DNA from: Tanytarsus gracilentus
Taxonomy: Eukaryota; Arthropoda; Insecta; Diptera; Chironomidae
Reading direction: 5' to 3'
Length of the DNA stretch: 64,000 bases
Assembly (NCBI GenBank): GCA_038502055.1
Contig: JAXRKN010000040.1
Span: 1,674,001-1,738,000 of the forward strand
This document shows positions 12,901-24,900 of the stretch, in pieces (the stretch's first letter is position 1; each line of letters opens with the position of its first letter). Position numbers and translations under genes: made by a program. The notes beneath the pieces were generated by a model, which had not been told where the DNA came from, ran no database searches, and saw nothing but the letters and a program-made list of their open reading frames with translations.

Positions 12901-15900
12901 TTATAGTCCCAGTGCCTCATATTGCCTTGTCAACGGTCTCAATCTAACTAGGTTGATGAGAGAAAATGAGAGAAAAAGACTCAATCGAGCGCAGCGAAAA
13001 AAAAAGGTCGTCGAACTCGAGAAATCTTCTTAAGGCCTCTATGCGCTTTACGTAAGTTTCTGTTAGTAGCGCACATTCCAGTCATTCATCATTTCGAATT
13101 TAAAACATGAATAATTTGCACTAAAAGTGCTAAAACAATAATTTTTTTTGCAACTAAAAGTGTGCACATGCACAACGAAAGAGGCAATAAAAAGCGCATA
13201 TGTAGTCTCATATTTTCACGTTAATTAGAGCAATGTTCGCTGTATGAACTGGAGACACTCGTGTTCTGATTTCATATTTCATTCTGCCTTCTTCTTTCTT
13301 TTGCTGAAGTGTCTATCGTTCCCATTTTTTTTAACATAACATTTTATGCAGGCACATAGAGTGCAGTCACCGGCATTCCAATTTTTTTATTTTGGATCAA
13401 CAAAAAATTATCCATGAATGAACTTTTTTTTTTCAAATCATGAGAAATTCATTCAAACTTCACATACACACGTTCAAAGAAGGTTTTTGCTCGCTAAATG
13501 GTCGTCATTTTGTTGTAATTACGTGACTTTATTTGAATTATAAATTAAGTGTGTCGGCCGCACAATCCACTCATAACAAAAAACCTCTCTTACCCGCTCT
13601 CTTGTTGCTATTAAAATTTGTTTACTATATACTTTGATGTTGTTTAGCTTTAGCAGCCACTGACTGCGGCATGCTCACGTTTCTACACTCTAAAACTTCT
13701 CGAACTCTTGAGCGTAAAATGCACAATGCTTCTATTGAGAAATATGCATGCATTAGATGACTGTATTGATTGACATCCTTGTTATTGTTATGATGGATTT
13801 GGTTTACAATGCACAGAATGTCGATTTTAATGCAATGATTTTGAAACATTATTTTCTTTTGCCGTTATGTAGTTTTCTGGCACATTCGTGCAATGCTGAT
13901 TTAATTTATTTTTAAATAAACGCGCCCAACCCAGAAAATGTGAGGTGTGAAAAGTGTAAAATATATCTTCAAAAAATGTTTTTTAAAAACTTGAGATATT
14001 TTTTAAAATTTCTCTTATTTTGCCATATACGTATCTGAGAGATACAATGGCTACGTAAAGCGGTAATGATAAATAGGCAAAAAGATAAAGAAACGAGAGC
14101 AATGACACTTAAAAGCGTCAAAACCAACTGATTAAAAAAAGATTGCACGAAAAAAAGTAAAATAAACAAAAAGAAATTGAGATGACAAATTGAGGAAGAA
14201 AATTTTCAGGAAAATTTAAAAAATTCTATCGAACAAAAATAAAATGTAAATTACGCGGCTTGCGAGAAAAATTCTTTCTTTTTTACCGAATCTAGAGATA
14301 GAGAAAAAGAAACGTTTTTTTTTGATGGAAAAGTGTGCCAATGAAGTTCTTCTGCGTTCATTTTAATGTGTAGATTTTTTGTATTTAAAAGAAGGAGAAG
14401 TAAAGAAACGATGATGAGGAAAACCACCGTTGATCGCTGTTAGAGTTATTTTTAAGTGCAATGAACTGACTCTCGTTAGCTTTGTAATCGGCATGAAGAA
14501 AGTCATTGGTATTCAAGGCCTTTTTCTAACGGTGCGTAAGAGTTGAAAACTTTTTTGATTTTTTCATCTCGACTTGTCAAATAAAACTAGTGCACTATAG
14601 TGAAAAATTTGAGATTTTCAGCAAATTTTTATTGATCTCTTCGCTCTCATTATGTCGCATATTTAATATCCTCGCTCTGTTTTCGTTTTCGTATCTGCAC
14701 GGCTCAAAAGCCCAAATTTTTTCTGGTCGATATATCGACAACTAAATTTTTCCTCGACACACAAAAATGTAATAAAAAAAACTTTCATTTCGGTTCAACG
14801 AATTTTTGCCTTGAGATTTGCGCATAATTTTTGCGTGAAAATGGCGAAATTTTCAGGTGATGGTGGGTTTCATTTTATAGTCAGTCGCCTTATTAAAAAT
14901 GCAATATTATTTTTTTTGCGTTGTGTGTGCTCGTTGGAGAGGTGAAATCTCATCAGCATTATCTGACGATAAAAAAAGATTTTTTTTTTCATTTCGTTGA
15001 TCATTAACAGATTTCGCAGAGGGAGAGATCATATAATAACGACGATGATAATAATCGGGCCGATTTCACATAAATGTATATATAAGATTCGAGGTTGATT
15101 TTAAATTTACAAAAAAAAGTGCATATTCAACCGATGTCACTCACACACATACAGTCTGTCACAGTGAACGAATTGAATTGTGAGGCCGCCAAACAATTGC
15201 ACAAAATTAACTGCTCTATTGAGTGGGGAGGGAGGCCGGCCTCATTGCATAATTTGATTTACGTTTATCGCTCTCTTTTCATTTCAATTGTCGTTTTGGC
15301 GAAATATCAGACTCGCAAAATAATTGTACACGAAAAAAATGAGCATGAGAGAACATTGTCAGAGCCGACGACAATTAATTGAAATCGTTGAAGCGTAGCG
15401 GTGCGCACAATGGAAATTTATTGGGGTGTTCTTGAGGGTTTATTATTAAAAGTTCAACAAGTGGATGAAAATAGAGCGAAAGAGATTGTAATTAAAAGTT
15501 CCAGGGAATTTTAATTTATGGTCACTTGACCTTTAGTTATTTTTCAAAAAAAATTTAAATGAAAAACAACGAAGAAAGTTCATTGAATTTGTTTTTAGAA
15601 AAAAATCATCATCACTTGATGTTGTCTGTCGCCGTTGATGGGGAGATTTCAGGAGCTATGGTATCACAAAAATTTCTAAGAACTTTCGCATACGTCCCAC
15701 AGCATAAACTTACGAACAAAATGACTTCATCGATGAGTCAGTCGTGTGATTGCTGAAAATAAATTTTTATAGCTACATCATTGAAGAAATTGAGCTTGCA
15801 GAAGCGCAAAAAAAGTTCTTCTTCTTGACAGTAATTGCCCATGAAAAATTCCCATGAACACAGCGAAAAAGAAGAAAGAACTGAGTTATAAAAAGCAAAG

Positions 15901-18900
15901 ATTGTTTGTGAGAATAGACGACGACTGGGGGAAGGAGGAAAGTTTAAAACGAAGAAATGCGTGAAGCTCACATTCGCAATGGCGCTCTCGCAGTTTAGAA
16001 TTCAAAAATTGCCATTCTTAGTGTCGTTATGCTCAAAAAATACATTTACACGAGCATTTCTACGATTTCAATCGATTACGTCGCACACAACTCGTAAAAA
16101 AAGATAGAAAACTTTTTCTTTCATATTTTTTTTTCGGGCGAAACAAAGACAATTTCAAGATCAACTCACATCTCATCACGCAAGACAGACGCAAAACGTT
16201 CTTCTTCTTAATCTCATTTAAAATTTGGAAATTTCTCGAGGCTGCCGCTCATATATACTTGTGAATTCATTGCCATTAGTTCTAATAAATTTCATGCGTT
16301 GTATTTTTGGACCATCACCAGACATTTAATCTGAACGTATCTCTCTCTCTAGCACATATATATTGGAGATAACTTTAAAGGAATCGTTGACATGACATGC
16401 GAATTCACTTGCGTCTCGCTCTTGAGATAATTTTAATCATCATTAATTCATTGCCGACTGTCGTTTTTTTATTATATTATTTTTGGGTGAAGAAAAATTT
16501 AACTTCGCACAAAAAAATAAGCAAGGAATGTTGTTACGCGTGTATGTAAAAGGCAACTTTCGCATTTTTATTTCCTCTTCTTGTGCATAAATGCTTCATC
16601 TCATACACATGTACGCATCATTAGAGTTTCTTTCGGGGACCCCGGGGACGGGGATCCCCGGGGATCCCCGCTAATTTTCCTCCCCGGGGATCCCCGAAAA
16701 ATTCAAAAATATTCCCCGGGGAAATTCCCCGAAAAGTTAGAAAATTTTAAAAAAAACAAGATGGGTCTGCAAACGGCGTTGCCATTTCCAATAGCTCCGC
16801 TGTCTTAGATTAGTACCCCATAGTTCTGAAAAATGGACATTAGTGGCACTTCTGGCCGACCATGATGGACATTCCTCAAAAATCGTCAGTGTCAATCAAT
16901 TCCTGATGCAATGACGAGTTCAACGACATACATGAAGCCATAGTTCTGAAAAATGGACATTAGTTGTACTCTGGCCGACCATGATGGACATTCTTCAAAA
17001 ATCGTCAATGTCAATCGTTCCTGATGCAATGACGAGTTCAACGACATACATGAAGCCATAGTTCTGAAAAATGGACATTAGTGGCACTCCTGGTCGGCCA
17101 TGATGGACATTCTTCAAAAATCGTTAATGTCAATCGATTTCTGATGCAATGACGAGTTGAACGACATACATGAAGTCATAGTTCTGAAAAAATGGACATT
17201 AGTGGCACTCCAGGCCGGCCATGATGGACACTCCACAAAAATCATCAATGTCAATCGATTCCTAATCCAATTACGAGTTCAACGATACCCATGAAGCCAT
17301 AGTTCTGAAAAATGGACATTAGTGGCACTCCTGGCCGTCCATGATGGACACTCCTCAAAAATCATCAATGTCAATCGATTCCTGATGCAATGACGAGTTC
17401 AACGACATACATGAAGCCATAGTTCTGAAAAATGGACATTAGTGGCACTCCAGGCCGGCCATGATGGACACTCCTCAAAAATCGTCAATGCCAATCGATT
17501 CCTGGTCCAATTACGAGTTCAACGATACCCATGAAGCCATATAAGAGAAAATTTGTATGAAAAAGGACATTTTTGCACTCAGGGACGGTCCTTGAAGGGT
17601 CATATCTCAAAACTAAATACTTCTTGCACAACTAGAACCAAAACCCGATCTTTAGCCACAAACCCGAATCAAATCCGACCAGCCGTTCTTGAGATATGGC
17701 GTTCACTAAGATCGTAAGAAAGTAAGAAAGTGAGAAAGTGAGAAAGTAAGAAAGTAAGATGACTTAAATGGCTCTAACTCCTCGTAGGAGCAACCGATTT
17801 CAAATCTGTTTTCACCAGTTTGTAGGGTTTGGCTAGGCCTATCATTTGAGTACATGTTTTGATATTGCACAATGTAATGTCTTGGCACTAGGGGCCAAAA
17901 ACTGGTTTTGGAGAAATCCAAAATTAATATATAGCGGAGCTATAATATCCTAAAGTTTAATAAAAATCTTCATACAAAACTTTAATTAAAAATAAGTTTT
18001 TTGTAAACAAATACCTGAAATTAAGAATATAATTGAGTTTTTTTTGCAAAACAATTTAATTTAAAAAAGTATTTTGAAAGTGAAACATCAAGTTAAATAA
18101 GTGAAAGTGCAATAAAAAAAATAGACATTTAGTCAACGTCTTCAACAGAGTTTGACAGAGCTGAATGCTTCTCGCACTAAAGATCCTAGCAACGCTAAGG
18201 ACTTTAAGATAGAGATGACATCATATGCGAGACTTAAACAAAGATCTCCAGTTTTAAACCGATTGTTAAATGCTTTAATGACGATTCATGAAACATCATA
18301 ACAAAGAAGAGAACTCGAATGTCTGACCATAATCTTCACTGTGTAATGTTCGTTAAGAACTACTTCCGCTGAACGTTTTATATTTTTAAACTTTTTATTT
18401 TCTCTTAAAAAACTTTTATTTCTGTTATAAAATGTGCTTTAATATTAGCTAAAAAATTAAGGAAAAACAGGTCTTTTTTATACTTTCTTCTTCCCCGGGG
18501 ATCCCCGGGGTCCCCGGGTAGGCGAATATTTTTCCCCGGGGTCCCCGTAATCTCATTCCCCGGGGATTTGAGAAACTCTACGCATCATATAGAAAGATTT
18601 TTTTATATTTCAAATATTTTTTTGGCTCGCAAGTTATAAATTAAATGTGTATTTCACTTTATCACACCAAATGTGCGCCAGTGCTTCAAAGTGAATCACT
18701 TTCAAACATGCTTTTATTCGTCAAATATTTTAATGTGCGTGGAGATAAATTATCTCGTTGTCAAGTGAATTTCTCGCGTGAATATGTGTGATATCCGCAA
18801 TATATAAACTAAAAAATATTTTTATTTTCGCTCTCACTCACGGAAATGCTTGAAATTTCGTGATGATGTCAAGAACCTTCTACACACACACACAACTTAT

Positions 18901-21900
18901 TTTCGATACATGACAGCGAGTTAAGTCGCGGCGAAAGAGAGTGAGTGAGAAAGATTAAGTGAGAATTTTTCTTCGAATGGCGTTAATTAGCCATGTGTGT
19001 CTCTCTCTCTTTATTTATTGAAATTTATTTGTTCATTTCACGGAGAAGAGTTAAAAATTATTTTCTTATTTACATTATAATTTCAATAGTCCGTGTGCTG
19101 TTTGCATTCAACCTTCTTTGCAGTGCTCTTTTGTTGTAAAAAAAAGCTAAGTGTTATGAAAAAATCGTGTACGGCCTGGATTCATTTCATTTTCTGTATT
19201 AAAATCGTTGTGTTCTTATGGCCTCAAATGCAATCCGGTATATACCGAAAAAAAATCTTAATGGCCGGTGAATTGGCATAAAAATAATATTTATTTTTGA
19301 ACTCTCTTGTTAGTGCACTTTACAGCTGATGTCATTCAGTATATATACACAAGTGAATTTGTCTGGCGAACGACAAGTAATGCGCAATTTTTTTTCGAGA
19401 GCGATGATTACGATGAACTTAATTATAGACGTTTTTGGGGTGTTTGACAGCCGATTTTTTTTATGGGGGAAAACAATCGAGGGTTGAAATTGAAAGTTGC
19501 TTAAAAAGTTTGTCAAAGTGTGACCTTGTCTGTGCTCGTTTTAAAAGATTTTAATTTAATCTTTTTTAATTATCCTCGCTTATATTTTTTTATAATGAAT
19601 TATCATGACCTTGCAACGTGCAGACTTTTTGTTAACTTTTTTTCGTCAGAATTAAACGCTCAAAGTGTGTTTTTGCAACCTTGTAGCATTCGACAATTGT
19701 ATCTGATGACATCAAAGCAATTAATTGCTGTCGAGAATTTATTCTTGTTAATTAGCTGCAGACTCGCATTTGTTGACTTTTTTTTAAATGTTTGCGAATA
19801 AATTTAATTCAATTTAGGAGTTAATAAAGAGGTTTTTTTGAATGTGAGTTAGACTTACATTAATCCTGTCAAAGAAGAGTGTTGGAGTGTAATTTAGACA
19901 TAGCAGAGATGCATGGTCAAATAATCCTTTAATAATTCTTTTTAATCCTAATTACTGGCTAGCACATTCGAACACGAGAGTCACGATAGCGAAATTAATA
20001 TTTCAATGGGGGTATCACGACTTAATAATGAGTGACTAAATAGTTTTTTTAGAGGTAACTATTTGGATTTTTAGTATTTTTTCATTAACAGACTTTTTAT
20101 AATTAATGGTAATAATTATACTCGGTCAACGAGAGACGAATGCTATCGGAGATTTCACTACACTTATATCTTATATTATGTACGGCTGTGTGTTGTTTTT
20201 ATACTGTCGCTTCTTCTTTATTATTTTTTAAGAGCTCTCTTTTTTTGTTATATTACTGTTACTTGCTTAATTAATTGAACACAATTAAGACTTAAATATA
20301 TATATTTTTGTTTCACTATGTGCCACGAAAAATACTCAATTTTTACTTTTCTCTTATGTATATTCAACAGAGCACACAAAGTTTTTCTTTCTCGAGTTTC
20401 TTCTTATTTTTCACCCTGTTCGCTTGCTCGAGAGCTATCATACACACACGACGTCGATGACGATGAGAGTTCACAATACTTATAATAATTTATTTCACAT
20501 GAAATCACACATTTAATGCGCGTAACCAGACTCGACTCAATTTGTCTTTTGCTCTCGATGTCGAAAAGTATAAATCATTCATACAAATGAGTTTATTGTC
20601 GCCTTATGCACTGTCTCACGGAAGAAATTTATTTCTCAAAAATTCCTCTCAATTTTTTTTTTGAGGAAAATTGAAAGAAATTAAAATCACGAAATTTTTC
20701 TCCTCCTTCAACACTTTGCGAAACGAAAAACAGAAACCGAGAATTATTATTTTTGCTATTTATGATTGGGAAAAAATTTACAAAAAGCCGTAATTTGCCG
20801 CGATCGGACCACAACACAGGCACTTGTGCACTCAACGAATATTCGTAGCTTTCTGAGCAAGTTTTGTGAGTGAATGAATAATCAGAAGAAAAAAATGTTT
20901 TTCCTCTACATACATACAACGTCGTGCGCGAGAGAGAGAGAATTCTCGAGACCCGATCGACATAATATATATGTATGAACGAATTGTGAATGTTGGTGCG
21001 GAGCGAGAGAAGAAAGAATAACTGTTCTTCTTTGCGGCTATACAATCGACGGCCTTCGCAAAGACACACGCGTGAAAATTCTTTCTTCTTTTTACACTTG
21101 TCCGTTCGTTCTAACGGAAAAATTGAACACGAAAAATCATTTATCGATGACAAGAGCAAAGAAGAACAGAAGATGAAAAAATCTTTGTGTTCAACTCGAA
21201 ACTTGAATTCTAGAGACTTCCCATTGATTTTTCCTGTTATAAACTTTAGAGCTCAAAAAGTTGATGAGCTTTTACTCTCTGTTGTTGCTTACTCTCTCTC
21301 TCTCACACGATTTTCTTCGTCAGCTTTCGGAAAAAAAATCTTTTATTCTTTTTTTGCTAGAGAGAGAATGAGATGAAAATTTCCTCAATTACATTTTTTT
21401 TGCACGCGGAAATTAGAAGTTTATTGACTTTTATCCACGGGGCAAGTTTCTTTTCTCTCTAAATTTCTTTTCTTTCTCTCTCCCTCCAACATAATGGGAT
21501 CCCTTTTTTCTACATCGTAGAACTTTTGTAATCTTTGATGAACCCAAAAATGTGTTTTTGTGTGGGGAAAAATATTTTCGCAAAAATTTTTATATAAGAT
21601 TCTGTTGAAGTTGAAAAGAAATTTTAGGTTGATGAAAAAAGTTTTATCGTTTCTATATTTTTCTTAGAGATGTTTTGATCGGAGCGGACTTTTAAATGAA
21701 AACGCATGAGAAATTTTTAAGCGAATAAATTTCAGTTATTTTAATTTATTTTTTGATAAATTTTATGAGACTTTTCGAAGTTATTTTAACATTATATCTA
21801 GTGAAAATGTAAAAAATTGAATTCTAAAAACTGCCTTTAAAAAATGTCATAAAATCGTCAATTTTTTTTAAAGAATGAGTAAACAAATTAATAATTCATT

Positions 21901-24900
21901 CAACGCAAAGTTGTTATCGTTGTAACAACAATTTTGCGTGTGTCAGAGTCCTAACTATCAAGCGACGAGCGAGGCCGTGGTGATTACGAAGAAGAAAATA
22001 AAAAAATATATTTTCGCATATGGATGAATGTATTTGTAACGCCAGAAAAAAGATAATGTGAATGTCACTGTATGTGCTCTCATGACATGCACCGTTCGGC
22101 TATGTTGATCTTCTTTTTATTCTTTAAACTTTTCGCTCTTTGTCGATATTATTGATGATATGGAAATTGAGAGAGAGAGAGAGAGAAAATTTAACAGTTA
22201 AAGTCGATATCACTGCGATGATATGAATTTTCAGCATAGACTTATGTTGTTGTATTTATAACTGTTTAACGTGTGCTGAACTGTTGCTGCTCCTATCGAG
22301 CATTCTATTGCGATAGGCAGATTTGCGTGCGAGAATGAATTTTGCACAACTTGACAACGAGCACGATTTTTTTTCATGTCACCAAGGGTTGCAATTTTTT
22401 ATTTTTCAAAATTTAGAATTTTTCTTTTACTAAACAACATTAATCTGAATTTATATCAACCTCAATCATGTTAATTTATTGTCTCTTGTTCTTTTTTTTC
22501 ATAACAGAATAAATCATACACTTGTTTGTGGATTCAAAAAGAAGAGAAAAGAAAAAAAATTGAAACCTTATTCGCATTGCATAAATTTTGCTTTATTATG
22601 TTACTCAATAATAAAGCTCGCACACATGGAATCTCATTTTTCAGAAGTAATAAAAAGACAAAACAAACAAGAAGGAGCGGAAAAAACTTCCCGGGTCATT
22701 AAACTAAAGTGCGAGCAGTGTGTATTTGAAATAATAGATGAGTTTGTCGTGCTTTACATTAAAATGTATCATCGAGTGAAGCTAGCGCGGAAATGGAGAG
22801 CTCTGCACTTTTAAAATATGCTATGGGCCTTTTCAACTCTGCCGTTGATGTCAATGTAGGACGACTAACTCTTTATGGGCTTTTTGGCACATCGCGGAGT
22901 TCGTCGAGTACACTGAAGAAAAGTTTTTCATTTCTCGCCTCGTTCATCGTTCATTGTGCTCTCGCCTTTTCCTATCGGTATAAGTTCATTAAATATTTAA
23001 TAGATTTTCAGCCACCACTCGACAAATAAACTCATAAACTACCGGTTGAGGTGAGCATGGGAAGAAATGAGGAGGACACAACAATCATGATACATAATAA
23101 AATACGACGGCCTTATACTTTTAATGTACTTTTTGTGTCCTTCTTGGAAGGTAAAAGTGGAGCAAAATCGGCCATATAAACTTTATGATTATCTTCAAAT
23201 ACGGAATTTTCTATTTTATGTTTCACTCATGACCCATAAATGGGATGGGATGCCAGTTGGTTTATTGCCTATAAACACAATAAAAATGTTGTGCAATAAA
23301 TTAAATAAATTGGCTTTATCATAAGTTTCGAAAAACTTTTGAATTTTTGTGGTAAATCCAAAAATTTAATTATAGTTTAAAAATTATCTAATAATTAATT
23401 AAATTAAATTAATTTTAAAAGGTCTTGACAAAAATATTAAAGAAGACGTCCCCAAAAAAATGTGAAATTAATTTTTAACGTAAAATAGTTGAAAATTATC
23501 ATCAAAAAATAAAAAGTACTTTTAAACACTTGTGAAAACATTTTTTTCGCACAACTTTGTATTTATTTATCTATCGTGTTCGGTTATTGACTCGAGACAA
23601 TTTCAAGGTCAAAACGAATGCAGTTAAAATTGATTATGTAACGAAAAAAAATTATTTTAGTATTTTTCCTCTACTCAAACATCAATTTTTGTATAAACAT
23701 TGCTCACTCGTTTATCTATCCAAATACCATCTCTCAACTTCGTGAAAATTTTCTAGAGCGAATCATCTTCAAGCGAAGTTTTCACTGTATTAAGTCAGCA
23801 AAAATTCTCAAAAGAGAAAAAATTATAAATGACATTCAAAGTGACTAAAAATGCAATGAACTCGTGCTCTCGTGCAAGTGTGGAAATCTTTTTAAAACTT
23901 CTTTTATCTCCGCTTGTTCGCACTCTCGTCAAAACATGACATTGACGGATATTTTTAGTAAACATCTCGCCTTTATTTCTTCTCTCTTTTTTCGTTGTTG
24001 CATTTCAATTTTTCGGTTGGAGATTTTTTTTGCTGTCGCAAAATGTATTAATATTTTTTCAACTACCATTTTTTGGGTGGAAAATTTTCATATCTGTATT
24101 TTGATTTAAGCTTAAGCCACCACAAAAAAATGTTAATATTTCTGTGTGTCGCCATATTTAGTTGATATATTTTACTATGTTATCACATGTGGTTAGGAAA
24201 ATTTCAATTTTAGATGATATTTGTTATGCAGTGAGTAACAGCTTGCGGCGCTCAAGTTCTGTCGACATTTATCAGCAAAAATAAAATTTTCTCGAGTGTT
24301 TACTATGTAAGCTCTTTGGAAAAATGCGTCTCGCAAAATATTTTTTATATCGCTGACGCACCCATAAATTTGGAGATAATATGGATTCATTATCAGAAAT
24401 ATAAATGGCTGTTTATTTGGTGAACAAACAAACGCATACATATATTTCCGTGTGGAGTTCAGTGATACCACGGCGTTGCGCTACTTGCCTCAAAAAAAAT
24501 ATAAATTGAGAAAGAAATGCGCATGAAGAAGAAGAAAAGAAATAACTTAAGGTTTAATAAAACCTAATGATGCATGATTATTGAGGTGAAGAGAGTGTGA
24601 GGAAGAAAAAAACAACTAAAGCTGTTAAGAGTTCAATAACTCCATAAGCGGCCACCGACTACCGAAATGCTCCACATTTTTTTTACTTTTATTGTGAGAG
24701 AATGTAAATTTACCTTGTTGCCACTGACGCTCTTAAGTTGTTCATAGAAATGAAAGAAATTTTAAAGCACCAATTAAGTTAATTAGCTTGTCTCTATAAT
24801 CTCCTTTATAATTTTCATGCTCACTCTCTCTCACTGTGCATAAGCCCTTTATAACGGTTCTCATTTCAATGTTATAGTTCATTTGCTATTTACTGCTGTG

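Larger units (their letters stand above)
16622..18580 (+). mobile_element. Non-autonomous hAT transposon with internal tandem array
   Basis: The element is bounded by 10-bp perfect terminal inverted repeats (TAGAGTTTCT at 16622, AGAAACTCTA ending 18580) and flanked by an exact 8-bp direct repeat CGCATCAT at 16614-16621 and 18581-18588. An 8-bp target duplication is the hallmark of the hAT superfamily. Just inside both ends lie clustered GC palindromes of the type CCCCGGGGATCCCCG, striking in this AT-rich locus and plausibly transposase-binding subterminal repeats. The interior holds a ~120-bp tandem array, an 8-bp microsatellite and a fragment of transposase C-terminus. Length 1959 bp; most of the transposase is missing, so it cannot move by itself. 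It sits in an intron of E78. The well-preserved target duplication and ends suggest recent insertion. Confidence 0.93.

Noticed and set aside
20629..21159. 176-codon minus-strand ORF, the longest unexplained frame in the E78 intron
   Set aside because: Low-complexity Ser/Phe/Lys content from CT- and GA-rich DNA, no domain, no partner exons and no codon bias; most likely a chance frame.
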